DNA of 64,000 nt from Acetivibrio clariflavus DSM 19732 (lineage in GTDB: Bacteria > Bacillota > Clostridia > Acetivibrionales > Acetivibrionaceae), in contig NC_016627.1 in NCBI RefSeq assembly GCF_000237085.1, positions 3,100,118-3,164,117 of the forward strand, read 5' to 3'. Numbering within the stretch: the first letter of the stretch is position 1; every line of letters begins with the position of its first letter. The position numbers and the translations under genes are program-made. The notes beneath the pieces are model-generated. The model was not told the origin of the DNA and made no database searches. It worked only from the letters and a program-made list of their open reading frames with translations. This document shows positions 57,486 to 64,000 of the stretch, in pieces.

Positions 57486-57683
57486 TTAAATATTATTTTT
57501 GGAAGTCACCCTCTCATCAAAACTATTTAACTCGCTTGTATGAAATAAATATTCGCTCTTTTTATTCAAATAGCCGTCTTTAAGCAACCATACTACGGTT
57601 TAATGTCTTAAAATTATATTTGACACTTCAAGCTAGGGTGTATTATCGATAAGTTCGGTTAAATTCTTTGCAATCTTTGACAT
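57486..57683 (-). pseudogene. composite remnant: cysK-like start joined to a methyltransferase-like segment
   Basis: ATG 57683, behind AGGAGGAAATTTT and the operon promoter, opens SKIAKNLTELIDNTP, the N-terminus typical of cysteine synthase (NLTELIGNTPLL). It then meets TAG. The same frame continues LEVSNIILRH, a TAA, and TVVWLLKDGYLNKKSEYLFH to TSELNSF before the final TAA (57486). The last part resembles the winged-helix dimerisation region of small-molecule methyltransferases. Only pieces remain and no enzyme can be made. It lies 45 bases before the corrinoid gene and now acts as its leader. Confidence 0.6.
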
Positions 57684-57756
57684 AAAATTTCCTCCTGACA
57701 TTTTATTTGTTTTCCGGTTTTGTAATCCGATTATTCATATAGGTTTTATATGGTTT

Positions 57757-57785
57757 ATTTTAGTTTAAAAGTTCACATTTGTCAA
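57757..57785 (-). promoter_or_regulatory. strong sigma-A-type promoter of the corrinoid/ABC operon
   Basis: On the minus strand, TTGACA (57785-57780) and TAAAAT (57762-57757) are spaced by 17 bases, near consensus. They lie about 75 bases before the cysK-like start. Inverted copies of TAATCCGAT flank it at 57723-57731 and 57814-57822. 57823-58087 has no gene; a short frame, SLLNEEGIRILDVKNKVLTI (about 57890-58010), may be a remnant of something I do not recognise. Confidence 0.68.
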
Positions 57786-58087
57786 TAAAACACAGAAAAA
57801 TATTTTAAATTCTATCGGATTAGTCGTGTTTCAGTTCCAATTTATATAACCGCAATCAGGTATACTATCGTCTTTTTACATTTCGCTTAAATCAATCTTC
57901 TCTTCATTTTGGTACAAACTCTTGGACTTATAAGCATCAACTCCACATATATTGTGAGGACCTTATTTTTTACATCCAATATCCTAATCCCTTCTTCATT
58001 TAAGAGAGACACCATCTTTTGACTGTCTGGTTGATGCGATTTTGGAGGGCATAAATATTATTTAAAGCTTCCTTTCCAGCTACAATT

Positions 58088-58162
58088 TTCATATCCTTTT
58101 TTCTTGTCTTTAATTTTATTATATTAACTGCAAAACAGAAACTTTTATAAAGTTTAATTCAT
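58088..58162. repeat. non-coding repeat, second copy (first at 51528-51602)
   Basis: TCATATCCTTTTTTCTTGTC to AAAGTTTAATTCAT. It lies about 75 bases left of the dockerin 3' end at 58236, mirroring the copy near the remnant at 51815. Confidence 0.65.
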
Positions 58163-58235
58163 TCAAAAATTAAAGGTACACTAGCTCTATCTATTAAAAT
58201 CTATTCCTTTATTTATCTTCATTAATTTTATTTAA

Positions 58236-58670
58236 TCAAAATCCCGGTCTATAACCAAGCAATACCTGTTTCATTATTGCATAGTCGATTGAATTAACCT
58301 CTCCGCTATTGTCCACATCTGCTGCTTCAAACTGTTCTTCTGTAAATTTTATAGATCCGGTCAAGTACATTTTCATTAGTGCCAGATCTATTGAGTTAAA
58401 TACTCCATCTCCGTTAATATCACCTTTTATAACTTTGCTTTTCATTGATATGGTAACCTCCTGTTTGGTTGTATTTGTATTGCTTGTCTTTACCTTTGAA
58501 GTATAAATTTTTGTATAAATTTTAGCAAAATTATTACTCATAGTAAACTTACCTAATATGTGTCCTCTACTTTTTCCTTCTTGCCACTTTATTTGCTGTA
58601 AATCATTACTGCACTGAATTTTTATAATTATTTCTTTTACTTTTTCGATTACCTTATTAAAACTTACCAA
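58236..58670 (-). pseudogene. chimeric remnant: toxin-E-like tail fused to a complete dockerin
   Basis: The leftward frame begins with CSNDLQQIKWQEGKSRGHIL, the end of a toxin tip like that of fragment E. It runs through a linker and finishes with a full type I dockerin: DINGDGVFNSIDLALMKMYL, FEAADVDNSGEVNSIDYAIM and KQVLLGYRPGF. The linker VTISMKSKVIKG matches the segment preceding the dockerin at 48.3 kb. There is no signal peptide or clear start (the first candidate is TTG), so it is a recombination product of a toxin gene and a dockerin gene. Both dockerin calcium loops look intact. Confidence 0.78.
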
Positions 58671-58695
58671 AATCTATTGTGCTTTTTGCATAATT

Positions 58696-59120
58696 TTAAG
58701 GCAGAATGTTTCCTCCAATAAATGCAGGCAATATTCTTTCCAAATACCAATTAACATCTGTCACATTGATTTCAGTATTATCATTCAATATTTTCCTATT
58801 TATTGTTAAAATAAAAGGTAATTTTCCACTATTCCAAATCAACAGTTGCATCCCTATGCTCGATTTATCCCAATACAAAATGACACCAATAACTTCATTC
58901 TGTTTTTCCTTTTTATCGATAATATCCATAAGTTGCTCTAAATCAATCTCTTCGCTTTGCCAGTCATAATCATCGTTATCTCCCAATGGTAAAAAAGAAA
59001 CTTTTCCTCCCAATTTAGTGTCCAATTACATTTTAAAAGTCTATTAATTATATCAGCTGAAGAAATCATTTTGCCACCAGTCATGGCTAATTTTATATCT
59101 ATATAAGCCAAAACAGACAT
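58696..59120 (-). pseudogene. immunity-like gene with a frameshift
   Basis: The N-terminal frame from ATG 59120 (SVLAYIDIKLAMTGGKMISS, NRLLKCNWT) and the C-terminal frame ending 58696 (LGGKVSFLPLGDNDDYDWQS to WYLERILPAFIGGNILP) join near 59020 through a one-base shift. Together they give about 141 residues. I do not recognise the family. Its position next to a toxin-tail remnant suggests a lost immunity gene. Confidence 0.6.
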
Positions 59121-59159
59121 TCTTTATCCCTCTCAAATTTTTTATATAATAAGATTCTG

Positions 59160-60305
59160 TTATTCATTTATTGAATATTTAATTATTCTCACTTTTTCAG
59201 TATCGGATTGCATCTGATATATGTTTCCCTTTGTATCAACCTTATACATGTGATTGGTTCGATATATTCCTCCATAATCTTTCCGCTTTTCCAGCTTGAC
59301 AGAGTTTATCTCTCCTTTACCTGGATTAATAATATCAACCCATGTTTCTTCTCTTTTATACGCTTCAACCGAATCTTCAATATCTGGTGCTATTGACCTA
59401 ACCATATAGATATCATCATTTTCATCACAGCCTATAATATCAAGCATTGTATAGAAATATCCGTCAGGGAGATGAGGATAATAAATAAATTCTTGAATTT
59501 GATCTAAATTAAATGCATTTATTGATACTTTATATTGGGAATACAAAAAATTATCTCCTTCTTTAGAAAAGCTAATTTTATTACCTTTTAAATCTTCATA
59601 TTCATACATGCTGAAATCAAAATTATTCTGCTCAACTTTTTCTAATAGTTTTCCATTCGAATCAAATTTCCGTACTCTCAGATTATCATCAGGTAACCCG
59701 CTGAAATCAAGAACACTGACATTACCATTCCATGAAACAACAACTTCATGAGGCTCACTCAAATCATTTACAATATCCTCAAATGAACTTTCATTGAAGT
59801 TTTTCTTATAAAGTTTCTTTTCACCGATGATAAATATATCACCTAAGGAATCCACACCAAAATCTCTTAAAATATCATTTTTATTAAACTCTATTTTTTC
59901 TAAATATTTGCCTTCCTTTGAATATACTTTAATTGCTTTATTTACAGGATCAGCAATATATATATTCCCATTTTTGTCAACATCCATAGCCTGAGGTATA
60001 TCAAATACTTCTCCTGCATCAGTATTACGTTTTTCAATGCCTAAATTGTGTTCCTCTTTTCCATAACTCAATTCAAGTATAACCTCTTTTTTATAGTCAG
60101 AACTTTTGTCATTAACTTTATTTAGAACTTTTAAATTTTTATCTTCATGATTCTCTGTCTCCGGAACAGGATTTTTATTTTCTGAACTTATAATTTCATC
60201 AGAATTCTTAAAATTCGATATAGCATGCAAACCTTTTACACTGACGAAAACGCAAGTTATCAGAAATATTATAGTTATGCAAGAAAAAATTATTTTTTTA
60301 TTCAT
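59160..60305 (-). CDS. secreted or membrane-anchored 6-bladed beta-propeller (NHL-like) protein
   Basis: A 381-residue protein starting at ATG 60305 behind GGGAGATAAATGT. An N-terminal hydrophobic segment (KKIIFSCITIIFLITCVFVS) anchors or exports it. The extracellular part has NHL-type blades: DIPQAMDVDKNGNIYIADPV, NKAIKVYSKEGKYLEKI, VDSLGDIFIIGEKKLY, and a last YKVDTKGNIYQMQSDTEKVR. Such propellers bind proteins or sugars. There is no catalytic motif and no dockerin. Its link to the neighbouring toxin debris is unclear. 60306-60640 has no gene. Confidence 0.72.
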   Translation of the reverse strand: MNKKIIFSCITIIFLITCVFVSVKGLHAISNFKNSDEIISSENKNPVPETENHEDKNLKVLNKVNDKSSDYKKEVILELSYGKEEHNLGIEKRNTDAGEVFDIPQAMDVDKNGNIYIADPVNKAIKVYSKEGKYLEKIEFNKNDILRDFGVDSLGDIFIIGEKKLYKKNFNESSFEDIVNDLSEPHEVVVSWNGNVSVLDFSGLPDDNLRVRKFDSNGKLLEKVEQNNFDFSMYEYEDLKGNKISFSKEGDNFLYSQYKVSINAFNLDQIQEFIYYPHLPDGYFYTMLDIIGCDENDDIYMVRSIAPDIEDSVEAYKREETWVDIINPGKGEINSVKLEKRKDYGGIYRTNHMYKVDTKGNIYQMQSDTEKVRIIKYSINE

Positions 60306-60642
60306 ACATTTATCTCCCAATAATAATCGTATTATAAATTAATTTAAATTTAATGTGTCTCTGCCATATGCAGAACAATTGGATAAGTTATAAATAAATC
60401 ATATCTAAGGCTTCCATTGTAAACTCTCCGAAAGCATGAAATATAAAACTACATTATCCAGAATTTACTAATCAGAAAACAAGATAACTTCCTTATAGTA
60501 ATTATACGACAAATATATACATATGCACAAATTGCATATATCCCAAATGTTAATTAGCTATATATCTCCTGTTTTTGCCATTCAGTCAACACTTATTTAT
60601 TGTATCGGTAATACTTCAAATCAATAAATTTCTGAATGCAAA

Positions 60643-60688
60643 AAATATAGCAACCATCCCTGCGATTTTTAGGATGATTGCTATATTT
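60643..60688 (-). terminator. rho-independent terminator after the Nudix gene
   Basis: AAATATAGCAACCATCC (60643-60659) and GGATGATTGCTATATTT (60672-60688) form a 17-bp stem with one mismatch. On the minus strand it is followed by a T-run. It directly abuts the stop codon of the Nudix gene and ends the 61.6-60.7 kb transcript. Confidence 0.85.
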
Positions 60689-61201
60689 TTATACATTACA
60701 TGAAGCCTTAAGATAATAATAGGCCAGTATTACTTTCACATCAAGAATCTCACCGCTTAAAATTTTTTCACCGATTTCCTCAATACCTACCCACTTAGCT
60801 TCATATACATCTTCATCATGTATAACATTACTGATAAGCCGTTCTTTCTCAGTCCTGATCAAATATACTTTCATAAGACTGTTGCTAAAGCCCATCATGG
60901 GCTTATAAGAAAATACATGTTCTATCTTTGCGTTGGAAAAACTTATCCCTGTCTCCTCCTTCAGCTCTCTTAAAAGGCAGTCTATTTCAGACTCTTCTTT
61001 AATATCAAGAGTTCCTGCGGGTATTTCAAGGGTTGTTTCCAGAAGGGCCGGTCTAAATTGCTTAACCAGAAGGATTTCATTATTTTCGTTGACTATTATG
61101 GCACTTACTGCATCATGATCCTTGAGAATATCATAGACCTTGCCATTTACTGTCCTTTGGACGACCTTTAACCAGCCGTCATATACAATCCTGTCATCCA
61201 T
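60689..61201 (-). CDS. Nudix hydrolase, ADP-ribose pyrophosphatase type
   Basis: A 170-residue Nudix protein. The box reads GTLDIKEESEIDCLLRELKE then ETGI, one residue longer than GX5EX7REUXEEXGU by my count but with the RELxEETG catalytic helix. The N-terminal DGWLKVVQRTVNGK strand and EILLVKQFRPALLETTLEIP are typical of ADP-ribose/nucleoside-diphosphate-sugar hydrolases (NudF). I chose ATG 61201 because CGAGGAGTGGCT precedes it; a Met at 61261 would add an unconserved leader. It lies 75 bases after the YezD-like gene. Confidence 0.9.
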   Translation of the reverse strand: MDDRIVYDGWLKVVQRTVNGKVYDILKDHDAVSAIIVNENNEILLVKQFRPALLETTLEIPAGTLDIKEESEIDCLLRELKEETGISFSNAKIEHVFSYKPMMGFSNSLMKVYLIRTEKERLISNVIHDEDVYEAKWVGIEEIGEKILSGEILDVKVILAYYYLKASCNV

Positions 61202-61276
61202 AGCCACTCCTCGTTTCATGAATATCGAAAAAGCTTTCCTGCAAAGAAAATTCTTTTGCAATTATCGATAATATTC

Positions 61277-61444
61277 TCATTTGAGCCTAATTTTTTCACT
61301 CTTTTCAATCTGTACAATCCTGCCATCCTGAATAAAAAGCGTAACTGAACCATATTGAACACTCTCAACATATTCAATCAACTTTTTAAAATCTTCGTCG
61401 GAAATATTTACTTTACTTCTATCAAGCCCTTCAAATCCTGCCAT
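61277..61444 (-). CDS. YezD family (DUF2292) small protein
   Basis: A 55-residue protein starting at ATG 61444, overlapping the preceding stop (TAATG) and behind GAAGGAGGTCATATA. ISDEDFKKLIEYVESVQYGS followed by VTLFIQDGRIVQIEKSEKIR is the YezD pattern, a beta-hairpin that ends in a short basic tail. YezD proteins are often near sulfur-assimilation genes; the function is unproven. Confidence 0.8.
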   Translation of the reverse strand: MAGFEGLDRSKVNISDEDFKKLIEYVESVQYGSVTLFIQDGRIVQIEKSEKIRLK

Positions 61445-61650
61445 TATATGACCTCCTTCTCATGCTGCTCATTGACACCCTGATGATTAAAATCAAATTT
61501 CTCATTTATATTTATTTGGATAATTATATCATCCTGTTTAATGATTTTTATGGAGCCGTTCTGTATTTTACATGCCGTATTATAAACAATATTGTCTATT
61601 ATCATGAAATTCAGTTTGGAACTTCTGTTTTTGCTTTTTGAAACAACCAT
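61444..61650 (-). CDS. small hypothetical protein coupled to YezD
   Basis: A 68-residue protein. ATG 61650 is chosen for GGAGGGGTTCAAA upstream; an in-frame Met at 61719 lacks such a site. SKLNFMIIDNIVYNTACKIQ and SIKIIKQDDIIIQININEKF give alternating beta strands, much like YezD itself, so it may be a diverged relative or partner. Its stop overlaps the YezD start. Confidence 0.65.
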   Translation of the reverse strand: MVVSKSKNRSSKLNFMIIDNIVYNTACKIQNGSIKIIKQDDIIIQININEKFDFNHQGVNEQHEKEVI

Positions 61651-61759
61651 TTTGAACCCCTCCAATTCAATCATTTTCTGCCCTATATTTTTGCCATACG
61701 ATAAAAACAATAAATTCATAGTATTCTTATCGTTTTTGTTTGGTTTATCTTATTTATAA

Positions 61760-61776
61760 AGGGGAACTAATCCCCT
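61760..61776 (-). terminator. short hairpin downstream of porB
   Basis: AGGGG and CCCCT (61760-61776) pair around a seven-base loop, with TTATAAAT following on the minus strand. It is a weak candidate terminator between the POR genes and the small-protein operon. The rest of 61651-61869 has no gene. Confidence 0.35.
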
Positions 61777-61869
61777 AAATTAATTCTTATTATTTCTATA
61801 TGTTTTTTATATAACATATTATTACTTTTTAACAAATATGTCAATTATTTTTAATAAATATTAATTATT

Positions 61870-62778
61870 TTATTTAATTTTCCACGCTTTTCTTATTTTC
61901 TCCCACTTCTTATCCCTTGAAGATATTATTGTATTAATATCTTCACAGCTCAAATGCTTAAACCTTGACTGTTTCTTTAAATATTCCTCTACCGGCGAAA
62001 ACTCTTTCGGATTTTTGTTTAAAATAAACTCTCCCTGCTCAAATTCTGCAAGATACCAAAGTCCGCAATCCACCACTTCTTTTGCAATATCGATGGTACT
62101 GTCTTCCGGTATTCCCCATCCTGTCGGACACGGGGCAAATACATGAATGTAAGAGGTTCCCTCAACTCTGGACGCTTTCTGGACTTTGTTTATAAAATCC
62201 TGTATATACCCGATACTCGCTGTTGCAGCATAATCAATACCATGGGCTGCAACAATTTCAAACATGTTCTTTTTCTGTGTAACTGTTCCGGGAATATTAT
62301 CCCCCGCCGGAGTAGTTGTTGTCCTTGCACCGAAAGGTGTAAGGCCGCTCTTTTGAATTCCGGTGTTCATATAGGCCTCATTGTCATAGCAAATGTATAT
62401 TATCCTATCCCTGCGGTCTATCGCACCGGATAGTGCCTGAAGGCCAATATCGGCAGTACCTCCGTCACCGGCAATACCAACAACATGATAATCTTTTAAT
62501 CCCAATGCCTTTGCTGCCGCTGCAATTCCCGAAAGCATGGAAGCCGTTCCGGGGAATGTGGAAATAATGGCATTGTTTAAAAAACACATTTGAGGATAGA
62601 TAAATCCCACAGCAGACATACAGCCTGCCGGAATTACTGTAAAAGTCCTTTCCCCCAGCACCTTTAATATAAGCCTTACCGCAAGGCTTCCGCCACAGCC
62701 TGCACATGCCTTGTGGCCGTAGAAAAACTCCTTGTCGGTAATATTCCTGGCATTAATAGTTGCAGTACCATTACTCAT
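61870..62778 (-). CDS. porB: 2-oxoacid (pyruvate):ferredoxin oxidoreductase, beta subunit
   Basis: A 302-residue thiamine-diphosphate-binding subunit. CAGCGGSLAVRLIL is the iron-sulfur CxxC near the N-terminus. GIAGDGGTADIGLQ with YDNEAYMNTGIQKS is the ThDP/Mg motif. It oxidises pyruvate (or another 2-oxoacid) with CoA to acyl-CoA, CO2 and reduced ferredoxin, together with the alpha subunit. The ATG (62778) lies inside the alpha gene's 3' end (8-base overlap), giving translational coupling. The order gamma/delta-alpha-beta is usual in clostridia; the others lie beyond the right edge. Confidence 0.93.
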   Translation of the reverse strand: MSNGTATINARNITDKEFFYGHKACAGCGGSLAVRLILKVLGERTFTVIPAGCMSAVGFIYPQMCFLNNAIISTFPGTASMLSGIAAAAKALGLKDYHVVGIAGDGGTADIGLQALSGAIDRRDRIIYICYDNEAYMNTGIQKSGLTPFGARTTTTPAGDNIPGTVTQKKNMFEIVAAHGIDYAATASIGYIQDFINKVQKASRVEGTSYIHVFAPCPTGWGIPEDSTIDIAKEVVDCGLWYLAEFEQGEFILNKNPKEFSPVEEYLKKQSRFKHLSCEDINTIISSRDKKWEKIRKAWKIK

Positions 62779-63958
62779 AAATTTCCACCCCCAGACTTAA
62801 AAACTTCACCCGTTCCTTCTTCTTTCCCTCTGATGCTTCTATCAAATCGAAGAAAGCCTCCCGAATATCTTCCTTTGAAATATCTCTTCCTCCAAGTCCT
62901 GCAATAAAATTCAGTTTAGGAAGCTGTAAATCCGCTTTTGCAAGGGCTGAATTGACGTTTGTAAAGACTGTTCCCTCATATCCAAAGGAAATATCCCTGT
63001 CTATTACCCCTACAGCTTTCGTATTCCTAACTAATTGTACAATTTCCTCTTCCGGGAAGGGGCGCATAAAACGTATTTTTACAAGTCCTGCCTTAATTCC
63101 CTCTTCCCGAAGCTCATCCACCACCGTTCTCACTGTTCCTGTAGTACTTCCCAAACTCACAAGTATAAAATCGGCATCCTCGCATTGATAAGCATCAACA
63201 AGACCGCCGTAACTTCGTCCGAAGGCCTTTCCGAAAGCTTCATCCACCTCTTTTATAACCCGTCTTGCATCCAGTACTGCTTTATGCTGCTGATATTTAA
63301 ATTCCATATTGTCGGCGGGTGAAGAGCTAAAACCCATATTCTTCGGGTTCTCCAAATCCATTTTATACGGAGTGTCAAAGGGCGGCAGAAATTTATCCAC
63401 TTCTTCCTCTGATGGAACATCCACCAGTTCGTAAGTATGAGTCAGCACAAAACCGTCGAGATTGAGCATCACCGGGGTAAGTACCTTCAAGTTTTCAGCT
63501 ATGGCATAGGATTGGATTACCATATCGAGACTTTCCTGGGCATCTTCCGCATAAACCTGAATCCAGCCGCTGTCCAAAAGGGACATGGAATCCCGGTGGT
63601 CGCCGTATATACTCCAGGGCAAAGCCAGGGAACGGTTTGCATTCATCATGACTATAGGAAACCTCCCTCCGCTGGCATAATGAAGACATTCCGCCATATA
63701 CAAAAGGCCCTGGGAAGAAGTAGCCGTAAAGGTTCTTGCCCCAATGCTCGAAGCTCCCATGCATGCCGACAGTGCCGAATGTTCCGATTCCACATGCAAA
63801 AATTCCGACTTTAACGAGCCCTTTTCCACCATTTCAGCCAAACGTTCCACTACAACCGTCTGAGGAGTAATCGGATAAGCAGCAATTACATGAGGCTTTG
63901 AAAGCCTTACTCCTTCAGCCACAGCCTCATTACCCGAAAGAAATGCTTTATATCCCAT
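62771..63958 (-). CDS. porA: 2-oxoacid (pyruvate):ferredoxin oxidoreductase, alpha subunit
   Basis: A 395-residue alpha subunit with GNEAVAEGVRLSKPHVIAAY, the pyrimidine-binding PITPQT, SEHSALSACMGASSIGART, TATSSQGLLYMAECLHYASG and the C-terminal transketolase-like domain (FILVSLGSTTGTVRTVVDEL, VIDRDISFGYEG). It starts at ATG 63958 behind GGGAGGGGGGTAAGG. It forms the catalytic core with the beta subunit and feeds electrons to ferredoxin in anaerobic metabolism. Confidence 0.93.
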   Translation of the reverse strand: MGYKAFLSGNEAVAEGVRLSKPHVIAAYPITPQTVVVERLAEMVEKGSLKSEFLHVESEHSALSACMGASSIGARTFTATSSQGLLYMAECLHYASGGRFPIVMMNANRSLALPWSIYGDHRDSMSLLDSGWIQVYAEDAQESLDMVIQSYAIAENLKVLTPVMLNLDGFVLTHTYELVDVPSEEEVDKFLPPFDTPYKMDLENPKNMGFSSSPADNMEFKYQQHKAVLDARRVIKEVDEAFGKAFGRSYGGLVDAYQCEDADFILVSLGSTTGTVRTVVDELREEGIKAGLVKIRFMRPFPEEEIVQLVRNTKAVGVIDRDISFGYEGTVFTNVNSALAKADLQLPKLNFIAGLGGRDISKEDIREAFFDLIEASEGKKKERVKFLSLGVEIYE

Positions 63959-64000
63959 CCTTACCCCCCTCCCTTTCCATATTTATAGCCTTTTTGGGAC

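Noticed and set aside
57470-57760. Cobalamin or SAM riboswitch in front of the corrinoid operon
   Set aside because: The interval is explained by a cysK-like/methyltransferase-like remnant and a promoter; I see no B12-box or S-box sequence.
59160-60305. Lipoprotein call for the beta-propeller protein
   Set aside because: The hydrophobic segment has LITC, but Thr before Cys and the continued hydrophobic run do not fit a lipobox well.

Overview
The DNA is AT-rich, and nearly every gene is read leftward (minus strand). Type I dockerin domains, split pyruvate:ferredoxin oxidoreductase genes, a corrinoid methyl-transfer operon, a YezD-type small protein and many IS66/IS256/IS110/IS200 elements point to an anaerobic, cellulosome-producing member of the Clostridia (Acetivibrio/Ruminiclostridium-like). 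That placement is inferred from gene content; there is no rRNA or tRNA in the window to test it.

1-12.3 kb: the start of a trans-AT polyketide synthase operon. From one sigma-A-like promoter (12227-12254) come a fatty-acyl-AMP ligase fused to a carrier protein and half a condensation domain, a free-standing malonyl-transferase, and a PKS of more than 2,700 residues (KS-KR-ACP-KS-DH-KR...) that has no AT domain and runs off the left edge.

12.4-51.4 kb: a large, decaying polymorphic-toxin island. At least five RHS/YD-repeat C-terminal toxin regions are present. Most have a pretoxin-Hint domain in front of the toxin tip, the tips all differ, and each is followed by a different immunity-like gene. 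In leftward order from the right they are: E (49.5-50.3 kb, immunity DUF2947-like); A (41.0-46.6 kb, possibly ParB-like tip); B (32.3-37.7 kb, AHH nuclease tip, DUF1629/Imm-like immunity); C (17.1-18.0 kb, unnamed tip, solenoid-like immunity); D (14.2-16.1 kb, GPDF/DMTT tip, pentapeptide-repeat immunity). An orphan LHH nuclease tip with SUKH (SMI1/KNR4) immunity sits on the plus strand at 23.9-24.8 kb. A and B are near-identical over about 5.1 kb and differ only after a short SNAG junction. No rhs gene in the window has an intact 5' end. Breakpoints lie at or near IS66 (three copies plus a scar), IS256, IS110, IS200/IS605, a DUF6431/DDE/AAA transposon and a group II intron remnant.

48.2-48.8, 51.8 and 58.2-58.7 kb: dockerin-coding sequence lies among the toxin remnants. 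One copy has a signal peptide, YD repeat, Ig-like module and dockerin, but is frameshifted and cut by IS256. This raises the possibility that YD-repeat proteins were once displayed on the cellulosome.

52.0-57.7 kb: a methyl-transfer operon with a strong promoter (57757-57785): corrinoid protein, MtaA/UroD-type methyltransferase, a remnant of a corrinoid-activating protein (RACo/DUF4445-like), DUF1847, and a NitT/TauT-type ABC importer. A degenerate leader shows a cysK-like start.

58.7-64 kb: a broken immunity-like gene, a secreted beta-propeller protein, a Nudix hydrolase, two small proteins (one YezD/DUF2292), and the beta and alpha subunits of 2-oxoacid:ferredoxin oxidoreductase.
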